DNA from: Stutzerimonas stutzeri
GTDB lineage: Bacteria; Pseudomonadota; Gammaproteobacteria; Pseudomonadales; Pseudomonadaceae
NCBI RefSeq assembly: GCF_002890895.1
Contig: NZ_POUL01000008.1
Span: 121,272-185,271 of the forward strand
DNA length: 64,000 nt
Direction: 5' to 3'
Shown: positions 17,580 to 30,720 of the stretch, one piece after another
How positions within the stretch are numbered: the stretch's first letter is position 1
How the letters are laid out: each line of letters begins with the position of its first letter
The notes under the pieces: model-generated
The model's input: only the letters and a program-made list of their open reading frames with translations
What the model was told of the DNA's origin: nothing
The model's database searches: none
Translations under genes and position numbers: made by a program

Positions 17580-18851
17580 TCAGCTAGCCATGCGCCGCTG
17601 GAAGAGTTCGCGGAACACTGGATAAATGTCCCCGGCAGTCACCAGCTGCTGCTGGGCGAACGAGTCGCCGAAGGCCTCGGCCACTTGGTTGTATTCGTAC
17701 CACAGTGCTTGATGTTCGCGAGGGGTGATTTCGACGTAGGAGAAGTACTGGACGAACGGCATGATCTGGTTGATCAGGATGTCGCGACAAACCGGCGAGT
17801 CGTCGTTCCAGTTATCGCCGTCCGACGCCTGGGCAGCGTAAATATTCCACTCGTTGGCCGGATACCGCTCGGCCATGATCTCCTGCATCATTTTCAGGGC
17901 ACTGGAGACGATGGTGCCGCCCGTTTCGCGCGAATAGAAGAACTCTTCCTCGTCGACTTCCTTCGCGCTGGTGTGATGGCGAATGAACACCACCTCGATC
18001 TTGTCGTAGTTTCGCTTGAGGAACAGGTACAAGAGGATGAAGAAACGCTTGGCAATGTCCTTGGTGGCCTGAGTCATCGAACCGGACACGTCCATCAGGC
18101 AGAACATCACAGCCTTGGAGCTGGGGTTCGGGTGTTTCACCAGCAGGTTGTACTTGAGGTCGAACGTGTCGAGGAATGGCACCCGGTGAATGCGGGCGCT
18201 GAGCCGCTCGATTTCCTCTTCAGCGGCCTGGATGTCAGTGAAGTTGGCGGGTTCTTCCAGCTTGAGTCGCGCCAGTTCGGCCTTGACCTCGCGCAGCTTG
18301 GCGCGGCTGCTACCCGACAGGGCGATACGGCGCGCATGCGCCGAGCGCAGGGTTCGAACGATGTTGATACGGGACGGATTGCCCTCGTTGCTGATGCCGG
18401 CGCGGACCGTCTTGAAGGTGTCGGTACCGGTCAGGTGGCGTTTGACCAGATTGGGCAATTCCAGATCCTCGAACATGAAGTCGAGAAACTCTTCCTGGGT
18501 GATCTGAAAGACAAAGTCGTCCATGCCTTCGCCGCTGTTGCTGGCCTGGCCAGCCCCTTGGCCGCCGCCACCGCCTTGTGGGCGGGGGATGCGCTCGCCG
18601 GCAATGAACTCCTTGTTTCCGGGATGCACGATGGTTTGCCGACCGCCGCGTCCGTGATGGAGGATTGGCTCATCGGTATCTCGTCCGGGGATGCTGATCT
18701 GTTCGCCGTGCTCCATATCGGTGATGGAACGGCGTCCGACAGCCTCCTCCACGGCTTTCTTGATGTGTCCTCGGTATCGCTGCAAGAAGCGCTGGCGATT
18801 AACCGTGCTCTTGTTTTTGCCGTTTAGACGGCGGTCGATCACGTAACTCAT
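17580..18851 (-). CDS. yeaH: YeaH/YhbH family protein (DUF444, UPF0229)
   Basis: A 423-residue protein starting [22 protein letters not shown], the usual start of the family. A Gly-rich stretch (about 92-108) and a von Willebrand A-like [12 protein letters not shown] metal-site motif are visible. It is co-transcribed with prkA and spoVR. The exact role is unknown; a regulatory partner of the PrkA kinase is likely from constant gene linkage. Confidence 0.93.
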   Translation of the reverse strand: MSYVIDRRLNGKNKSTVNRQRFLQRYRGHIKKAVEEAVGRRSITDMEHGEQISIPGRDTDEPILHHGRGGRQTIVHPGNKEFIAGERIPRPQGGGGGQGAGQASNSGEGMDDFVFQITQEEFLDFMFEDLELPNLVKRHLTGTDTFKTVRAGISNEGNPSRINIVRTLRSAHARRIALSGSSRAKLREVKAELARLKLEEPANFTDIQAAEEEIERLSARIHRVPFLDTFDLKYNLLVKHPNPSSKAVMFCLMDVSGSMTQATKDIAKRFFILLYLFLKRNYDKIEVVFIRHHTSAKEVDEEEFFYSRETGGTIVSSALKMMQEIMAERYPANEWNIYAAQASDGDNWNDDSPVCRDILINQIMPFVQYFSYVEITPREHQALWYEYNQVAEAFGDSFAQQQLVTAGDIYPVFRELFQRRMAS

Positions 18852-18867
18852 ACGAGCCCTCCGGGCT

Positions 18868-18921
18868 GAGCTGGAAGTCGTGAGCCGGGAGCCGGAAGCG
18901 TGCTGCTTTGGCTTCCAGCTC
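18868..18921. repeat. Inverted repeat between prkA and yeaH
   Basis: GAGCTGGAAG and CTTCCAGCTC form 10-bp arms around a 34-nt GC-rich segment containing GAGCCGGGAGCCGGAAG. It resembles intergenic REP-like palindromes of pseudomonads and could modulate mRNA stability between the two genes. Confidence 0.45.
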
Positions 18922-18944
18922 CGACCCCATGCCCTCAGCTGCTC

Positions 18945-20867
18945 TTACTGCGATTTACGTACGCGCAGATACCACTCCGAGAGCAGGCGTACCTGCTTCT
19001 CGGTGTAGCCGCGCTCGACCATGCGCACGACAAAGTCGTTGTGCTTTTTCTGATCTTCCTTGCTGGCCTTGGCGTTGAAGCTGATGACCGGAAGCAGGTC
19101 CTCGGTGTTGGAGAACATTTTCTTCTCGATCACCACGCGCAGCTTCTCGTAGCTGAGCCAGGATGGGTTCTTGCCGTTGTTGTTGGCGCGGGCGCGCAGC
19201 ACGAAGTTGACGATCTCGTTGCGGAAGTCCTTCGGGTTGCTGATGCCGGCCGGCTTCTCGATCTTCTCCAGTTCTTCGTTGAGCGCCATACGGTTGAGGA
19301 TTTCGCCGGTTTCCGGGTCCCGGTATTCCTGATCCTGAATCCAGAAATCCGCATAGAGCACGTAGCGGTCGAAGATGTTCTGACCGTACTCGCTGTAAGA
19401 CTCGAGATAGGCGGTCTGGATTTCCTTGCCGATGAAGTCGACGTAGCGCGGCGCCAGGTACTCCTTGATGAAGCGCAGGTAGCGCTCGCGCACCTCGGCT
19501 GGGAATTGCTCCTGCTCGATCTGTTGTTCCAGTACGTACAACAGATGCACCGGGTTGGCGGCGATCTCGTGCGGATCAAAGTTGAACACCTTGGACAGGA
19601 TCTTGAAGGCGAAGCGGGTGGAAAGCCCATTCATGCCCTCGTCGACCCCGGCCGTGTCGCGATATTCCTGCATCGACTTGGCCTTGGGGTCAGTGTCCTT
19701 GAGGTTCTCACCGTCGTAGACCCGCATCTTCGAGTAGATGTTGGAGTTTTCCGGTTCCTTCAGGCGGCTCAGCACTGAGAACTGCGCCAGCATCTTCAGC
19801 GTATCGGGCGCGCAGTGGGCTTTCGACAGCGAGCTATTGAACAGCAGCTTGTCGTAGATCTTGATCTCGTCGCTCACCCGCAGGCAGTACGGCACCTTGA
19901 CGATGTAGATCCGGTCGATGAAGGCTTCGTTATTCTTATTGTTGCGGAACGTATGCCATTCAGACTCGTTGGAGTGGGCCAGCAAGATGCCGTTATACGG
20001 GATCGCGCCGAGACCCTCGGTACTGTTGTAGTTGCCTTCCTGAGTGGCGGTCAGCAGCGGGTGCAGCACCTTGATCGGTGCCTTGAACATTTCGACGAAC
20101 TCCATCATGCCCTGGTTGGCGCGGCACAGCGCGCCTGAGTAGCTGTAGGCGTCGGCGTCGTTCTGCGGAAATTCTTCAAGCTTGCGGATATCGACCTTGC
20201 CCACCAGCGCCGAGATGTCTTGGTTGTTCTCGTCGCCCGGCTCGGTCTTGGCCACCGCGATCTGATTGAGGATCGAGGGATAGAGCTTGACTACGCGGAA
20301 CTGGCTGATATCGCCGCCGAACTCCTGTAGGCGCTTAGTGGCCCAGGGCGACATGATTGAGCTGAGGTAGCGACGGGGAATGCCGTAATCCTCTTCTAGG
20401 ATCTGTGCATCTTCAGCCGGATTGAACAGCCCCAAGGGCGACTCGAATACAGGCGAGCCCTTGATCGCATAGAAGGGTACTCGCTCCATCAGTTGCTTGA
20501 GCTTCTCGGCGAGCGATGACTTACCGCCGCCCACCGGGCCCAGCAAATAGAGGATCTGCTTCTTCTCCTCCAGGCCCTGCGCGGCGTGGCGGAAATAGGA
20601 AACGATCTGGTCGATGCAATCTTCCATTCCGTGGAAGTCTTCAAAGGCGGGATACCGGCGGATGACTTTGTTGGAGAAAATCCGCGAAAGTCTCGAGTCG
20701 GCAGACGTGTCGATCAGTTCGGGCTCGCCAATCGCCATCAACAGGCGTTCGGCTGCAGTTGCGTAGGTTCCCCGGTCTTCCTTGCACAGGTCGAGGTATT
20801 CCTGAAGCGAATACTCTTCCTGACGGGTTGCTTCGAATCGTTGCTGGAAATGGCTGAAAATGCTCAT
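18945..20867 (-). CDS. prkA: PrkA family serine protein kinase (YeaG-like)
   Basis: A 640-residue protein with an N-terminal AAA-type PrkA domain, Walker A GPVGGGKS at 110-117, and a C-terminal kinase-like domain. Start ATG 20867 has GAGGTGAAG upstream and matches the family beginning MSIFSHFQQRFE. In E. coli, YeaG is linked to nitrogen starvation and stationary-phase adaptation. It is the first gene of the prkA-yeaH-spoVR unit. Intact. Confidence 0.94.
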   Translation of the reverse strand: MSIFSHFQQRFEATRQEEYSLQEYLDLCKEDRGTYATAAERLLMAIGEPELIDTSADSRLSRIFSNKVIRRYPAFEDFHGMEDCIDQIVSYFRHAAQGLEEKKQILYLLGPVGGGKSSLAEKLKQLMERVPFYAIKGSPVFESPLGLFNPAEDAQILEEDYGIPRRYLSSIMSPWATKRLQEFGGDISQFRVVKLYPSILNQIAVAKTEPGDENNQDISALVGKVDIRKLEEFPQNDADAYSYSGALCRANQGMMEFVEMFKAPIKVLHPLLTATQEGNYNSTEGLGAIPYNGILLAHSNESEWHTFRNNKNNEAFIDRIYIVKVPYCLRVSDEIKIYDKLLFNSSLSKAHCAPDTLKMLAQFSVLSRLKEPENSNIYSKMRVYDGENLKDTDPKAKSMQEYRDTAGVDEGMNGLSTRFAFKILSKVFNFDPHEIAANPVHLLYVLEQQIEQEQFPAEVRERYLRFIKEYLAPRYVDFIGKEIQTAYLESYSEYGQNIFDRYVLYADFWIQDQEYRDPETGEILNRMALNEELEKIEKPAGISNPKDFRNEIVNFVLRARANNNGKNPSWLSYEKLRVVIEKKMFSNTEDLLPVISFNAKASKEDQKKHNDFVVRMVERGYTEKQVRLLSEWYLRVRKSQ

Positions 20868-21137
20868 TGACTTCACCTCGGACGATGCTCGGAGCCGGTG
20901 TTGTCATCAGGCATTCAGGTACGGCCGACTTAGCGGCCTGTGGAGTTCCCCCGAACACCTGATGGTCGAAACTGAGGCCCGGTAGCCGCTCTACGGCTTC
21001 CACCTGTTTGGATGGCCTGAACTGAAGGATAGTTCGGATTCAGCGAATTCAAGGGAAGAGAGCTGTTTTTGCCGCTGCGTTTCGTCGGAAGGGAGGCTCA
21101 AGGCCGCGTTATCTACGGCCTAGGGCGGGGTTATTTT

Positions 21138-21467
21138 TTAAGCGGGATCGCCTTGCTCCGTCTCTTGCGGAAACGCCTGTCGCCAAAGTTCGAAGCCACC
21201 GTCAAGGCTGTAGACGTCAGAGAAACCCTGATTTACGAGGTAGGCGGCTGCACTCTGGCTGGAGTTGCCGTGGTAGCAGACAACGATCAGCGGCTGGTCG
21301 AGATCAGCAGCCGCGATGAAGTCTGGCAAAGATTGATTGTCCAGATGTGTCGAGCCGGTGACGTGACCATTGGCGAAGCTGTCCGGGTCGCGTATGTCGA
21401 CGAATACACCGCCTTCACTGCGCAGCGATTGCGCCTGCTGGGGCGAAATACGTTTGAATTCAGTCAT
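21138..21467 (-). CDS. glpE: Thiosulfate sulfurtransferase (single-domain rhodanese)
   Basis: A 109-residue single rhodanese domain with [18 protein letters not shown] and the active-site loop CYHGNSS, whose Cys carries the persulfide. It moves sulfane sulfur from thiosulfate to cyanide or thiols. It overlaps the apaH end by 4 bp, so the cluster apaG-apaH-glpE is translationally coupled. Confidence 0.93.
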   Translation of the reverse strand: MTEFKRISPQQAQSLRSEGGVFVDIRDPDSFANGHVTGSTHLDNQSLPDFIAAADLDQPLIVVCYHGNSSQSAAAYLVNQGFSDVYSLDGGFELWRQAFPQETEQGDPA

Positions 21468-22285
21468 GGCTTGGCCTCGCAGTCACAGCTGTACAGTTCG
21501 TTGCTGTCGATGTTCATCAGTGTCATGGAATTGCCCCATACGCAGCCGGTGTCTAGCGCGTATACGTTCGGCTCGTCGCAGTTGCCTTCCAGTGCCGCCC
21601 AGTGGCCGAAAATGATCTTTTCGCCCCGGGTCTTGCGAGTGGGATGGCTGAACCAGGGCGCGAACCCGGCGGGCGCCGAGTCGAGCCCTTCTTTGGCTTC
21701 GAGGTCGAGGGTCCCGTCGGCTTTGCAGAAGCGCATCCGGGTGAAATAGTTGGTAATCAGCCGCAGCCTTGGGATGCCGTGTAGCTCCTTGCTCCACTTG
21801 GCCGGCTGGTTGCCGTACATGCCGTCAAGGAAGGGTTGCAGCATGGCGTCATCGCGAAGCGCCTGCTCGACCTCGGCCGCCCGGCGCAGGGACTTGCTCA
21901 ACGTCCATTGCGGAGGGATGCCTGCGTGGACCATGGTGATCTGGCGTTCGGCATCGTGATGGACCAGTTTCTGCTGACGCAGCCAGAAGATCAGATCGGC
22001 TCGGTCGGGCGCATCGAGGATTGGCTGGAGCGTATCAGACTTCTTCAGCCGCTCGACCTTGTGCGTCACGGCCAGCAGGTGCAGGTCATGGTTACCCAAG
22101 ACGGTTACACCTGAGCTGCCCAGATCACGTGCGAAACGCAGCGATTCGAGCGATTGCGGGCCGCGGTTGACCAGATCGCCCGCCAGCCACAGACAGTCGC
22201 GCGAAGGGCTGAAATCGACTTGCTTGAGCAGGCAAAGCAGGGGTTCCAGGCAACCTTGCAGGTCGCCGACAGCGTAGGTAGTCAA
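21464..22285 (-). CDS. apaH: Symmetrical diadenosine tetraphosphatase
   Basis: A 273-residue metallophosphatase with [22 protein letters not shown] and [10 protein letters not shown], the three phosphoesterase metal-binding blocks. It hydrolyses Ap4A to two ADP, and in other bacteria can remove Np4 caps from RNA. It overlaps apaG and glpE by 4 bp each. Confidence 0.95.
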   Translation of the reverse strand: MTTYAVGDLQGCLEPLLCLLKQVDFSPSRDCLWLAGDLVNRGPQSLESLRFARDLGSSGVTVLGNHDLHLLAVTHKVERLKKSDTLQPILDAPDRADLIFWLRQQKLVHHDAERQITMVHAGIPPQWTLSKSLRRAAEVEQALRDDAMLQPFLDGMYGNQPAKWSKELHGIPRLRLITNYFTRMRFCKADGTLDLEAKEGLDSAPAGFAPWFSHPTRKTRGEKIIFGHWAALEGNCDEPNVYALDTGCVWGNSMTLMNIDSNELYSCDCEAKP

Positions 22286-22665
22286 TGCAAGGCTCCCGGT
22301 ACGGCCAGCCGAAACGGCGCGATCGTGGCATCGAAGCGGTGTCCGTCTTCAGCAAACATCTGAAAACTGCCTTGCATCGTGCCGACGCGTGACGCCATCA
22401 GCGTGCCGCTGGTGTAGACATGGCGATGGCCGGGGGCTAGGACCGGCTGCTCACCGACCACGCCTTCGCCGCGCACTTCCTGCACCTGACCGTCGCCGTC
22501 CGTGATGATCCAGTGGCGTGACAGCAATTGCGCAGTGACCTGGCCCTTGTTTTCGATGGTGACGGTGTAGGCAAAGGCAAAGCGGTTTTGCTCTGGCTGT
22601 GACTGGTCAGCGAGATAGGCTGGGCGGACCGTGACGTCGATCCGGTAGCGGAGGTCTTCAGACAT
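22282..22665 (-). CDS. apaG: ApaG domain protein
   Basis: A 127-residue beta-sandwich ApaG protein with [23 protein letters not shown] and [14 protein letters not shown], followed by [18 protein letters not shown]. The role is not firmly known; the gene is almost always next to apaH and rsmA. It lies 26 bp after rsmA. Confidence 0.93.
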   Translation of the reverse strand: MSEDLRYRIDVTVRPAYLADQSQPEQNRFAFAYTVTIENKGQVTAQLLSRHWIITDGDGQVQEVRGEGVVGEQPVLAPGHRHVYTSGTLMASRVGTMQGSFQMFAEDGHRFDATIAPFRLAVPGALH

Positions 22666-22691
22666 GGTGTGCTCCTTCGCGTAGGTCGCTT

Positions 22692-23489
22692 TCAGCCGCG
22701 GGCAGATAGTTGATCCGATAGTCTTACGAACGCGGCCAGGTCCAGCTGTTCCGGCCGAAGGCTGCCATCGACGTCGGCGGCGGCGATGGCATCGGCATCC
22801 AACAGCCCCTTGAGGGTGTTGCGCAGCGTCTTGCGACGCTGGTTGAAAGCCTGACGAACCACGGTTTCCAACTGCCGGTGATCGCGTGCCGGGTGGGGCA
22901 GAACCTCATGCGGGACCAGGCGCACGATCGCCGAGTCGACTTTCGGCGCGGGATTGAACGCGCCAGGGCCTACGTTGAACAGATGTTCGACGCGGCAGTG
23001 GTACTGCACCATGATCGACAGCCGCCCCCAGTCGCCACCACCTGGCTCTGCGGCCAAGCGCTCGACCACTTCCTTCTGCAACATGAAGTGCATATCGCGG
23101 ATCAGGCTGGCGTGATCGAGCAGGTGAAAGATCAGCGGCGTGGAGATGTTGTAGGGCAGGTTACCGACGATGCGCAGGCTGTTTGGCTCCGAGCTTAACT
23201 GGGCGAAGTCGAACTTCAGTGCGTCACCCTGGTTCAGGGCGAAGTTCTCGCGGTCGGCAAATTTCTGTTGCAGGATCGGGATCAGGTCCAGGTCCAGCTC
23301 GACCACGTCGAGGTGTGCACCGCTGTCGAGCAATCCTTCGGTCAGCGCGCCCTGGCCAGGGCCGATCTCGACGATCCGCTCACCCGGTTTGGCATGGATG
23401 GAGCGAAGAATGCGATGGATCACGCCTGCATCGTGAAGGAAGTTCTGGCCGAAACGCTTGCGCGCTCGGTGTTGGTAATTCTCGGACAT
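22692..23489 (-). CDS. rsmA: 16S rRNA (adenine-1518,1519-N6)-dimethyltransferase
   Basis: A 265-residue KsgA/RsmA enzyme with [10 protein letters not shown], the SAM-binding [10 protein letters not shown] and the catalytic NLPYNIS motif. It dimethylates two adjacent adenines in helix 45 of 16S rRNA late in 30S assembly. It lies in the conserved surA-pdxA-rsmA-apaG-apaH order. Confidence 0.96.
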   Translation of the reverse strand: MSENYQHRARKRFGQNFLHDAGVIHRILRSIHAKPGERIVEIGPGQGALTEGLLDSGAHLDVVELDLDLIPILQQKFADRENFALNQGDALKFDFAQLSSEPNSLRIVGNLPYNISTPLIFHLLDHASLIRDMHFMLQKEVVERLAAEPGGGDWGRLSIMVQYHCRVEHLFNVGPGAFNPAPKVDSAIVRLVPHEVLPHPARDHRQLETVVRQAFNQRRKTLRNTLKGLLDADAIAAADVDGSLRPEQLDLAAFVRLSDQLSARG

Positions 23490-23783
23490 ATACAGCAGTC
23501 TCAGGAGCAGCTAAGCGAGAGGCTTGAAGCTGGGGGCGAAAAGGCCCGCAGTTTAGCAGCTGCGATAGCGGAGGCGAGTGCCCCGCCGATAAGGGCAGTA
23601 CGAGCCATTGCCGTGTGGAGGCTCGCTGGAGAGTTCAGAAGCGGTCCATTGCCAATCCGGGGCCGGAGTCTTGGTGCCGCCCGGCAGGTTCCAGCTGCCC
23701 CGCAGTTTGTCTGATCCGGCTCGGTGGCAGGCGTAACCTGAGCGCAGCCTACTGCTCACCTGGATGCTGTGCTGATTGCTGGT
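23490..23783. other. 294-bp gap between rsmA and pdxA without a supportable gene
   Basis: I see no coding region with family features. The small minus-strand frame at 23553-23759 has no ribosome site or recognisable sequence. No clear terminator or promoter could be assigned. Confidence 0.4.
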
Positions 23784-24767
23784 CTAGCTGCCGCTCATCT
23801 CATACGCCGTCTCCAGCGCCACTTGCAGGCTGCCGGTGTCGATCTGGCCTGTGCCTGCAAGGTCCAGGGCGGTGCCGTGATCGACTGAAGTTCGCACAAT
23901 AGGTAGCCCCAGAGTGACATTGACGGCCGCGCCAAAACCCTTGTACTTGAGGACCGGCAAGCCCTGGTCGTGATACATCGCCAGCACCGCGTCGCAGTGA
24001 TCGAGGTGTTTGGGCGTGAACAGCGTGTCCGCTGGCAGCGGGCCGATCAGGTCGAGCCCTTCGCGTCGCAGCACCTCCAGCGTCGGTTCGATGATCTCGA
24101 TTTCTTCACGGCCCAGATGTCCGCCCTCGCCAGCATGAGGGTTGAGCCCGCAGACCAGGATCCGCGGCCGGGCGATGCCGAATTTTTCCACCAGATCGGC
24201 GTGCAATATGCGCGTCACACGCTGTAGGCGCTCGGTGGTGATGGCGGCCGGCACATCCTTAAGCGGCAGGTGGGTGGTGACCAGTGCAACCCGCAACCCG
24301 CGCGTGGCCAACATCATGACGACCTGCTCGGTGCCCGTCAGCTCCGCGAGAAACTCGGTGTGTCCTGAAAAAGGGGTACCTGCCTCGTTGATCACGCCTT
24401 TGTGCACCGGCGCCGTGATCATGCCGGCGAAGCTGCCATCAAGGCATCCGTTACCGGCTCGGGTCAGCGTGGCCAGAACGTAGTCCGCATTTGCTGGAGT
24501 GAGCTGGCCGCTTATGGCTGGTGCACCTAGCGGTGTGTTCCAGACGTACAAGCTGTTGGCGGGAGCCGGCTGGTTCGGCCAGTTGCCCGGCGCGACCTCA
24601 ACTAGGGTGATGTCCAGCCCGAGCTCTGCTGAACGAGTGCGGAGCAGCTCGGCACTGGCGATGGCGATCAAGGCGTGTGGATGGCTGTTGCGTGCGAGCA
24701 ACAGGCAGAGGTCGGGACCAATACCGGCGGGCTCGCCGGGCGTCAGGGCGAAACGTTTGGTGGTCAT
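23784..24767 (-). CDS. pdxA: 4-hydroxythreonine-4-phosphate dehydrogenase
   Basis: A 327-residue PdxA with [15 protein letters not shown] at the N-terminus, [30 protein letters not shown] (zinc-binding His) and [13 protein letters not shown]. It acts in the DXP-dependent route of pyridoxal phosphate synthesis. It follows surA, with a terminator-like hairpin between them. Confidence 0.95.
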   Translation of the reverse strand: MTTKRFALTPGEPAGIGPDLCLLLARNSHPHALIAIASAELLRTRSAELGLDITLVEVAPGNWPNQPAPANSLYVWNTPLGAPAISGQLTPANADYVLATLTRAGNGCLDGSFAGMITAPVHKGVINEAGTPFSGHTEFLAELTGTEQVVMMLATRGLRVALVTTHLPLKDVPAAITTERLQRVTRILHADLVEKFGIARPRILVCGLNPHAGEGGHLGREEIEIIEPTLEVLRREGLDLIGPLPADTLFTPKHLDHCDAVLAMYHDQGLPVLKYKGFGAAVNVTLGLPIVRTSVDHGTALDLAGTGQIDTGSLQVALETAYEMSGS

Positions 24768-24792
24768 GTTGATGCCTTCATGGGTATGAAAA

Positions 24793-24823
24793 GAAACGGG
24801 CCGGCCGATTGGCCGGCCCGTTT
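24793..24823 (-). terminator. Hairpin between surA and pdxA
   Basis: On the minus strand AAACGGGCCGGCC-aatc-GGCCGGCCCGTTT followed by CTTTTC, a very stable stem after the surA stop. It may partly terminate the lptD-surA transcript. Confidence 0.65.
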
Positions 24824-24853
24824 AGGCATTGCAGAGTAACTACTCGGCGCGAG

Positions 24854-26161
24854 TCAGATCTTGATCTCGACGTAGGCTTCGTCGCGAATCTGGCGAAGCC
24901 AGTTCTGCAGTTCTTCTTCGTATTTACGGTTGCGCAACAAGGACAATGCCTGTTGCTCGCGAAACTCTTCGCTGGCATCGGTGGCGCGGCGCCCGAGCAC
25001 TTCCAGAATGTGCCAGCCATAAGGCGTCTTGAAGGGTTCGGAAAGCTGCCCACTGGCCGTGTTGGCCATGACCTCACGGAACTCGGGAACCAGCGAGCTG
25101 GGGTCGATCCAATTGAGGTCGCCGCCGTTCAGCGCCGAGCCTGGGTCTTCGGAGAAGTTTTTCGCCAGTTCGGCAAAGCTCTCGCCGGCCTGGATGCGGT
25201 CACGCAGTCGCTGGATCAGGCGTCGGCTTTCTTCCTCGCTGCGGATCTGGCTGGGCTTGATCAGGATATGACGAACATGGATCTCGTCACGTACCTGAGT
25301 ATCGCCGCCACGCTTGTCGAGCACTTTCAGCAAGATGAAACCCGGCGGAGTGCGCACCGGTCGGGTGACGTCGCCGACCGACATGGTGCTGACTTCGGTG
25401 TCGAAGGGGGGCGGAAGTTGAGCCGCCTTGCGCCAGCCCATGTCGCCACCTTCCAGTGCGTTTTCACTGGCCGAGCGCGAGACGGCCAGTTTGGCGAAGT
25501 CAGCGCCTTGCTGAAGCTGCTGGTAGGTATCCATCGCGGTTTTTTCAGCCGCCTGGATCGTCGCCGAGTCAGCCGACTCCGGCACCGGTATCAGGATATT
25601 GGCCAGTCGGTATTCTTCCGACAGCTGCAATTTGCCGAGATCAGAGGCCAGGAAGTTTTCCACCTCCTGGTTCGATACCTGGACACGTTCGGCAATTCTG
25701 CGCTGGCGCACCCGGCTGATGACCATTTCACGGCGAATCTGCTCGCGGGCGGTATCGAGGCTCAGGCCGTCACGCTCCAGAGCCGCTCGGAACTGGTCCA
25801 GGGTCATGTTGTTGCGCTGAGCAATGGTGCTCATTGCCTGGTTGAGTTCTTCATCGGAGATGCGAATGCCCGAGCGATCGCCGATCTGCAGCTGCAGATT
25901 TTCGGTGATCAGCCGCTCCAGCACCTGTTGTTGCATGACGTCCGCGGGCGGCATTTCCGCGCCGCGTTTCTCGATGGTCTGCTGGACTTCGCGGGTCCGC
26001 TGGTCCAACTGGCTCTGCATGATCACGTCATTGTCGACAATCGCGACGATGCGGTCGAGCTGTTGAACCTCGGCCGACGCGGTCAGGACAGCAGTCGCGC
26101 TGCCCAGCAGAAGGGCGCCCGCCAGCAGGGGGCGCAGGTAATCAGAAAGCTTGATCTTCAC
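24854..26161 (-). CDS. surA: Periplasmic chaperone and peptidyl-prolyl isomerase SurA
   Basis: A 435-residue protein with a signal peptide ([22 protein letters not shown]), an N-terminal chaperone domain ([14 protein letters not shown]), and two parvulin domains, the second marked by [10 protein letters not shown] and [14 protein letters not shown]. SurA escorts outer-membrane proteins, including LptD, to the BAM complex. The start is GTG 26161 by similarity to family members beginning MKxKL; GTG 26167 is also possible and lies closer to the AAGG site. The start overlaps the lptD end by 20 bp, which suggests translational coupling. Confidence 0.92.
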   Translation of the reverse strand: MKIKLSDYLRPLLAGALLLGSATAVLTASAEVQQLDRIVAIVDNDVIMQSQLDQRTREVQQTIEKRGAEMPPADVMQQQVLERLITENLQLQIGDRSGIRISDEELNQAMSTIAQRNNMTLDQFRAALERDGLSLDTAREQIRREMVISRVRQRRIAERVQVSNQEVENFLASDLGKLQLSEEYRLANILIPVPESADSATIQAAEKTAMDTYQQLQQGADFAKLAVSRSASENALEGGDMGWRKAAQLPPPFDTEVSTMSVGDVTRPVRTPPGFILLKVLDKRGGDTQVRDEIHVRHILIKPSQIRSEEESRRLIQRLRDRIQAGESFAELAKNFSEDPGSALNGGDLNWIDPSSLVPEFREVMANTASGQLSEPFKTPYGWHILEVLGRRATDASEEFREQQALSLLRNRKYEEELQNWLRQIRDEAYVEIKI

Positions 26162-28904
26162 GTTCACGGTAACCTTGTATGCCTTCGTCGAGGAATGTCT
26201 CGGTCGAGCTGCCGAATACGCCGCCGAGTCCCTTGAGGACGATTTGCAGGAAGATGCCGTTGTCCGGCTCATCGTTCTGCGATGGGTTGAGACTGGTTTC
26301 GTCGTAATCGATCCAGTAGCGGTTGATCAGGCGCAGCTTCCAGCAGCAACTGTCGTACTCGAAGCCCCCGAAGGCCTCCAATGTGCGGTTGCGGCTGTAG
26401 TCGTGCTGCCAGCGTGCGATCACGCTCCACTGCGGCAGGATCGGCCAGATGGTGGAGATGTCGTGCTGGTTGATCTTGTAGTAGTCCTCGATGTAGTTGT
26501 CATCGCCTTCTCGTCCAAAGTCGCCCCCATATGTCCACTCGCCAGTCGCCTGATCGAACCGAACGGTATCGTTGCGATAGCGGTAGCCGAAATTGACGAT
26601 CTTTCTAGGATCTTCGGCCGGCTGGTAGTGCCACATGGCACTGCCCGATTGGGTTTGGCCCTGATCCGGATCCCAGTTGAAGGTCGAGGTGAAGCGCCAG
26701 TCGCGGTTATAGCGGTACTGATATTCAAGCGCGTAGGGCGATACGTCCGAGGTCGAACCCGGGCGATCTTCCAGGTTGGGTAGCTGCACTTCGCGGTCGC
26801 GGAAGTAGATGATCTGGCCAACGCTCAATCGCTGGCGCTCCAGTCCGTTCGGCTCGATCCAGCGATTGGTCACGCCCAGCGAGAGCTGGTTGGCATCGCC
26901 TATACGGTCCTTGCCGGAGAAACGGTTTTCACGCCACAGCGAGGAGTAGCTGAAGGTGTTTTCACCAGTGTCGAAAACCGGGAGGTCATCCTGGTCTTCT
27001 TTCGGCACGTACAGGTAGAACATTCGCGGTTCGAGCGTCTGGCGATAGTCCTTGCCGAACCACTGGGTGTCGCGGTCGAAGTACAGGCCGCTGTCGATGC
27101 TGAAGATCGGTACGCTGCGGTCTGGCGAGTCGTTGAAGTCGCTGCCTACACCGTCCGTGCCGAACTTGCCCTGATTGTCCAAAGTTAAGTCGTACTTGGT
27201 GTAAGCGTACTTCAGCGACGGCTTAATGAAGCCCCAACTCCAGTCGAGCGGCAGGCTCACGCCAGGTTCCAGATGCAGACGCTCGCCCTCGGCGCGACTG
27301 AGGCCTTTTATGTTTTCGTCATACCAAGTTTCGCTTAAACCGTCCTCGTTTATGAATACACCATCCCTGAGGCTGCGCTGGAAGCTGACGAACTCCGTCC
27401 CATAAGCAAACCGCAACCCGCCCGGCTGGAAGGGCAGCACGCCATCCAATGTCAGCTGAGGCAGGCGCTCATAAGGGGTGATGTCGGCAATGGTGGCTCG
27501 CTCGTATGCATGCACGTTCAGCCGGGCGGTGTAGGACGGTGCGCGGTACGTCAGGGTGCCGCGCTGGTCGAGGTGGTCCGGCTGGTCGATACCCAATTGG
27601 GTATTCAGGTCCTGAAGGTAATAAGGATCGCTGATGTCGGTGTAGTCGACTTCCGCCAGCCACCGCGTGTCGAGACCGGTACGGTGTTGCCAGCTGTACA
27701 TCCAGCGCTGATCCTCGTACTCGGACTGCAGCTTGCGCTCGTCGTTGCTGTCGTCCAGGTAGGCGGCGCCGAACTGGCCTTCGCTGCGGCGCGTCAGGTA
27801 GCGGAACTCGCCTTCCATGAGCAGGCCGCGATCAGTCATGTAGTTCGGGTAGAGCGTGGCGTCGAAATTCGGCGCCAGGTTGAAATAGTACGGAGTGATC
27901 AGCGACAGGCCCGTATCGCTGGATGAGCTGATGCTCGGCGCCAGGAAACCGGACTGACGACGATCATCGATTGGGAAATAGATGTAGGGCGTATAGAACA
28001 CCGGGACACCCTTGACCCGCAGCGTCACGTTGGTCGCCGAGCCGAAGCCGGTGGCCGGGTTGAGGGTGACGTTGTTGCCCTGCAGGTACCAATCGTTGTC
28101 GCCTGGCTCGCAGCGTGTATAGGTCCCGTCCTTGAGGCGGATGATGGCGTCGTCGGTACGCTTGGCATACAGCGCACTGCCTCGAACCTTGCCTTCATGG
28201 ACCACATATTCCGCGTTCTCGACCTGAGCTTCACCGGTGTCGAGGAACAGCTCGGCGCGATCACCGACCATCAGTGCGCCGCCATCACGCAGGCGGACAT
28301 TGCCTTTCAGTTCGCCGCGATTTTCCAACTGGTACAGACTGGCCTCGTCGGCTTCGGCCTGGATGCTGCCCTGGCGAAGTACCACGTCGCCGGCCAGCGT
28401 GGCTATTTCCTGCTGCTGCTCGTAACGGGTTGCCTTGGCCGAGACGTAGGTCGGCGCCTCGCTCATCGGTGTGTCGTCGAACTGACCGGGGCGGTTCGGT
28501 TCAACATAGGTGCCGGCACAATATGGCCCTGTCTCGGCCAGTTGCGCATTGGTCAGCTGATCACGCGGCACCCAATCCAGATGGCTGTAGTCGGCGCTGC
28601 GAGAGGCCAACGCTCGACCCTTGCTTTCGGTGACCAGCTTGGTGGTGGCCGCCTGGCGCTCGGCTTTGCTGGCTCTGGGCTGGGCGCTGGTGGTTTCAGT
28701 GGCAGCACCGCGGTGAGTCGGGCGCGGCGGCAAGGCCGGGCTGGCCGCATCCGCGGCGCAATTCCAACCACCATCGGCACCCGGTTGGCAGGCGAACTGT
28801 TCGGCTGCGATAACCAAGGGCGTCGCTACAGGTTGCAGTGCGAGCAGGCCGCCGGTTACCAATAGAGGGAATTTTTTACGAAAAGCGGGATATTTGACTG
28901 CCAT
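26142..28904 (-). CDS. lptD: LPS-assembly protein LptD
   Basis: A 920-residue outer-membrane protein: signal peptide ([15 protein letters not shown]), a Pro/Ala-rich segment, an OstA-like jellyroll domain (about 195-300), and a large C-terminal beta-barrel. The adjacent Cys pair in [10 protein letters not shown] near the C-terminus is the conserved disulfide element. With LptE it inserts lipopolysaccharide in the outer leaflet. The start is ATG 28904, before the signal peptide. It is the first gene of the lptD-surA-pdxA-rsmA-apaG-apaH run and divergent from amgK. Confidence 0.95.
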   Translation of the reverse strand: MAVKYPAFRKKFPLLVTGGLLALQPVATPLVIAAEQFACQPGADGGWNCAADAASPALPPRPTHRGAATETTSAQPRASKAERQAATTKLVTESKGRALASRSADYSHLDWVPRDQLTNAQLAETGPYCAGTYVEPNRPGQFDDTPMSEAPTYVSAKATRYEQQQEIATLAGDVVLRQGSIQAEADEASLYQLENRGELKGNVRLRDGGALMVGDRAELFLDTGEAQVENAEYVVHEGKVRGSALYAKRTDDAIIRLKDGTYTRCEPGDNDWYLQGNNVTLNPATGFGSATNVTLRVKGVPVFYTPYIYFPIDDRRQSGFLAPSISSSSDTGLSLITPYYFNLAPNFDATLYPNYMTDRGLLMEGEFRYLTRRSEGQFGAAYLDDSNDERKLQSEYEDQRWMYSWQHRTGLDTRWLAEVDYTDISDPYYLQDLNTQLGIDQPDHLDQRGTLTYRAPSYTARLNVHAYERATIADITPYERLPQLTLDGVLPFQPGGLRFAYGTEFVSFQRSLRDGVFINEDGLSETWYDENIKGLSRAEGERLHLEPGVSLPLDWSWGFIKPSLKYAYTKYDLTLDNQGKFGTDGVGSDFNDSPDRSVPIFSIDSGLYFDRDTQWFGKDYRQTLEPRMFYLYVPKEDQDDLPVFDTGENTFSYSSLWRENRFSGKDRIGDANQLSLGVTNRWIEPNGLERQRLSVGQIIYFRDREVQLPNLEDRPGSTSDVSPYALEYQYRYNRDWRFTSTFNWDPDQGQTQSGSAMWHYQPAEDPRKIVNFGYRYRNDTVRFDQATGEWTYGGDFGREGDDNYIEDYYKINQHDISTIWPILPQWSVIARWQHDYSRNRTLEAFGGFEYDSCCWKLRLINRYWIDYDETSLNPSQNDEPDNGIFLQIVLKGLGGVFGSSTETFLDEGIQGYREREDQAF

Positions 28905-29035
28905 CTTGTTTTTTGGTCCGTGCTTGCGGCGAGCCATCGGCCGGGCTGGGCCGCACGCCTCTCGATGGGCTGAAAAAGATGCTGGATAATAAAGCATGAC
29001 CCGCCTATCGGCTAGCGCCGTGGAGAGCCCCTGAT

Positions 29036-30720
<1,685 letters not shown>

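Noticed and set aside
23553..23759. A 68-codon frame between rsmA and pdxA
   Set aside because: No ribosome site, no recognisable sequence, and Arg/Ser/Pro bias typical of shadow frames.
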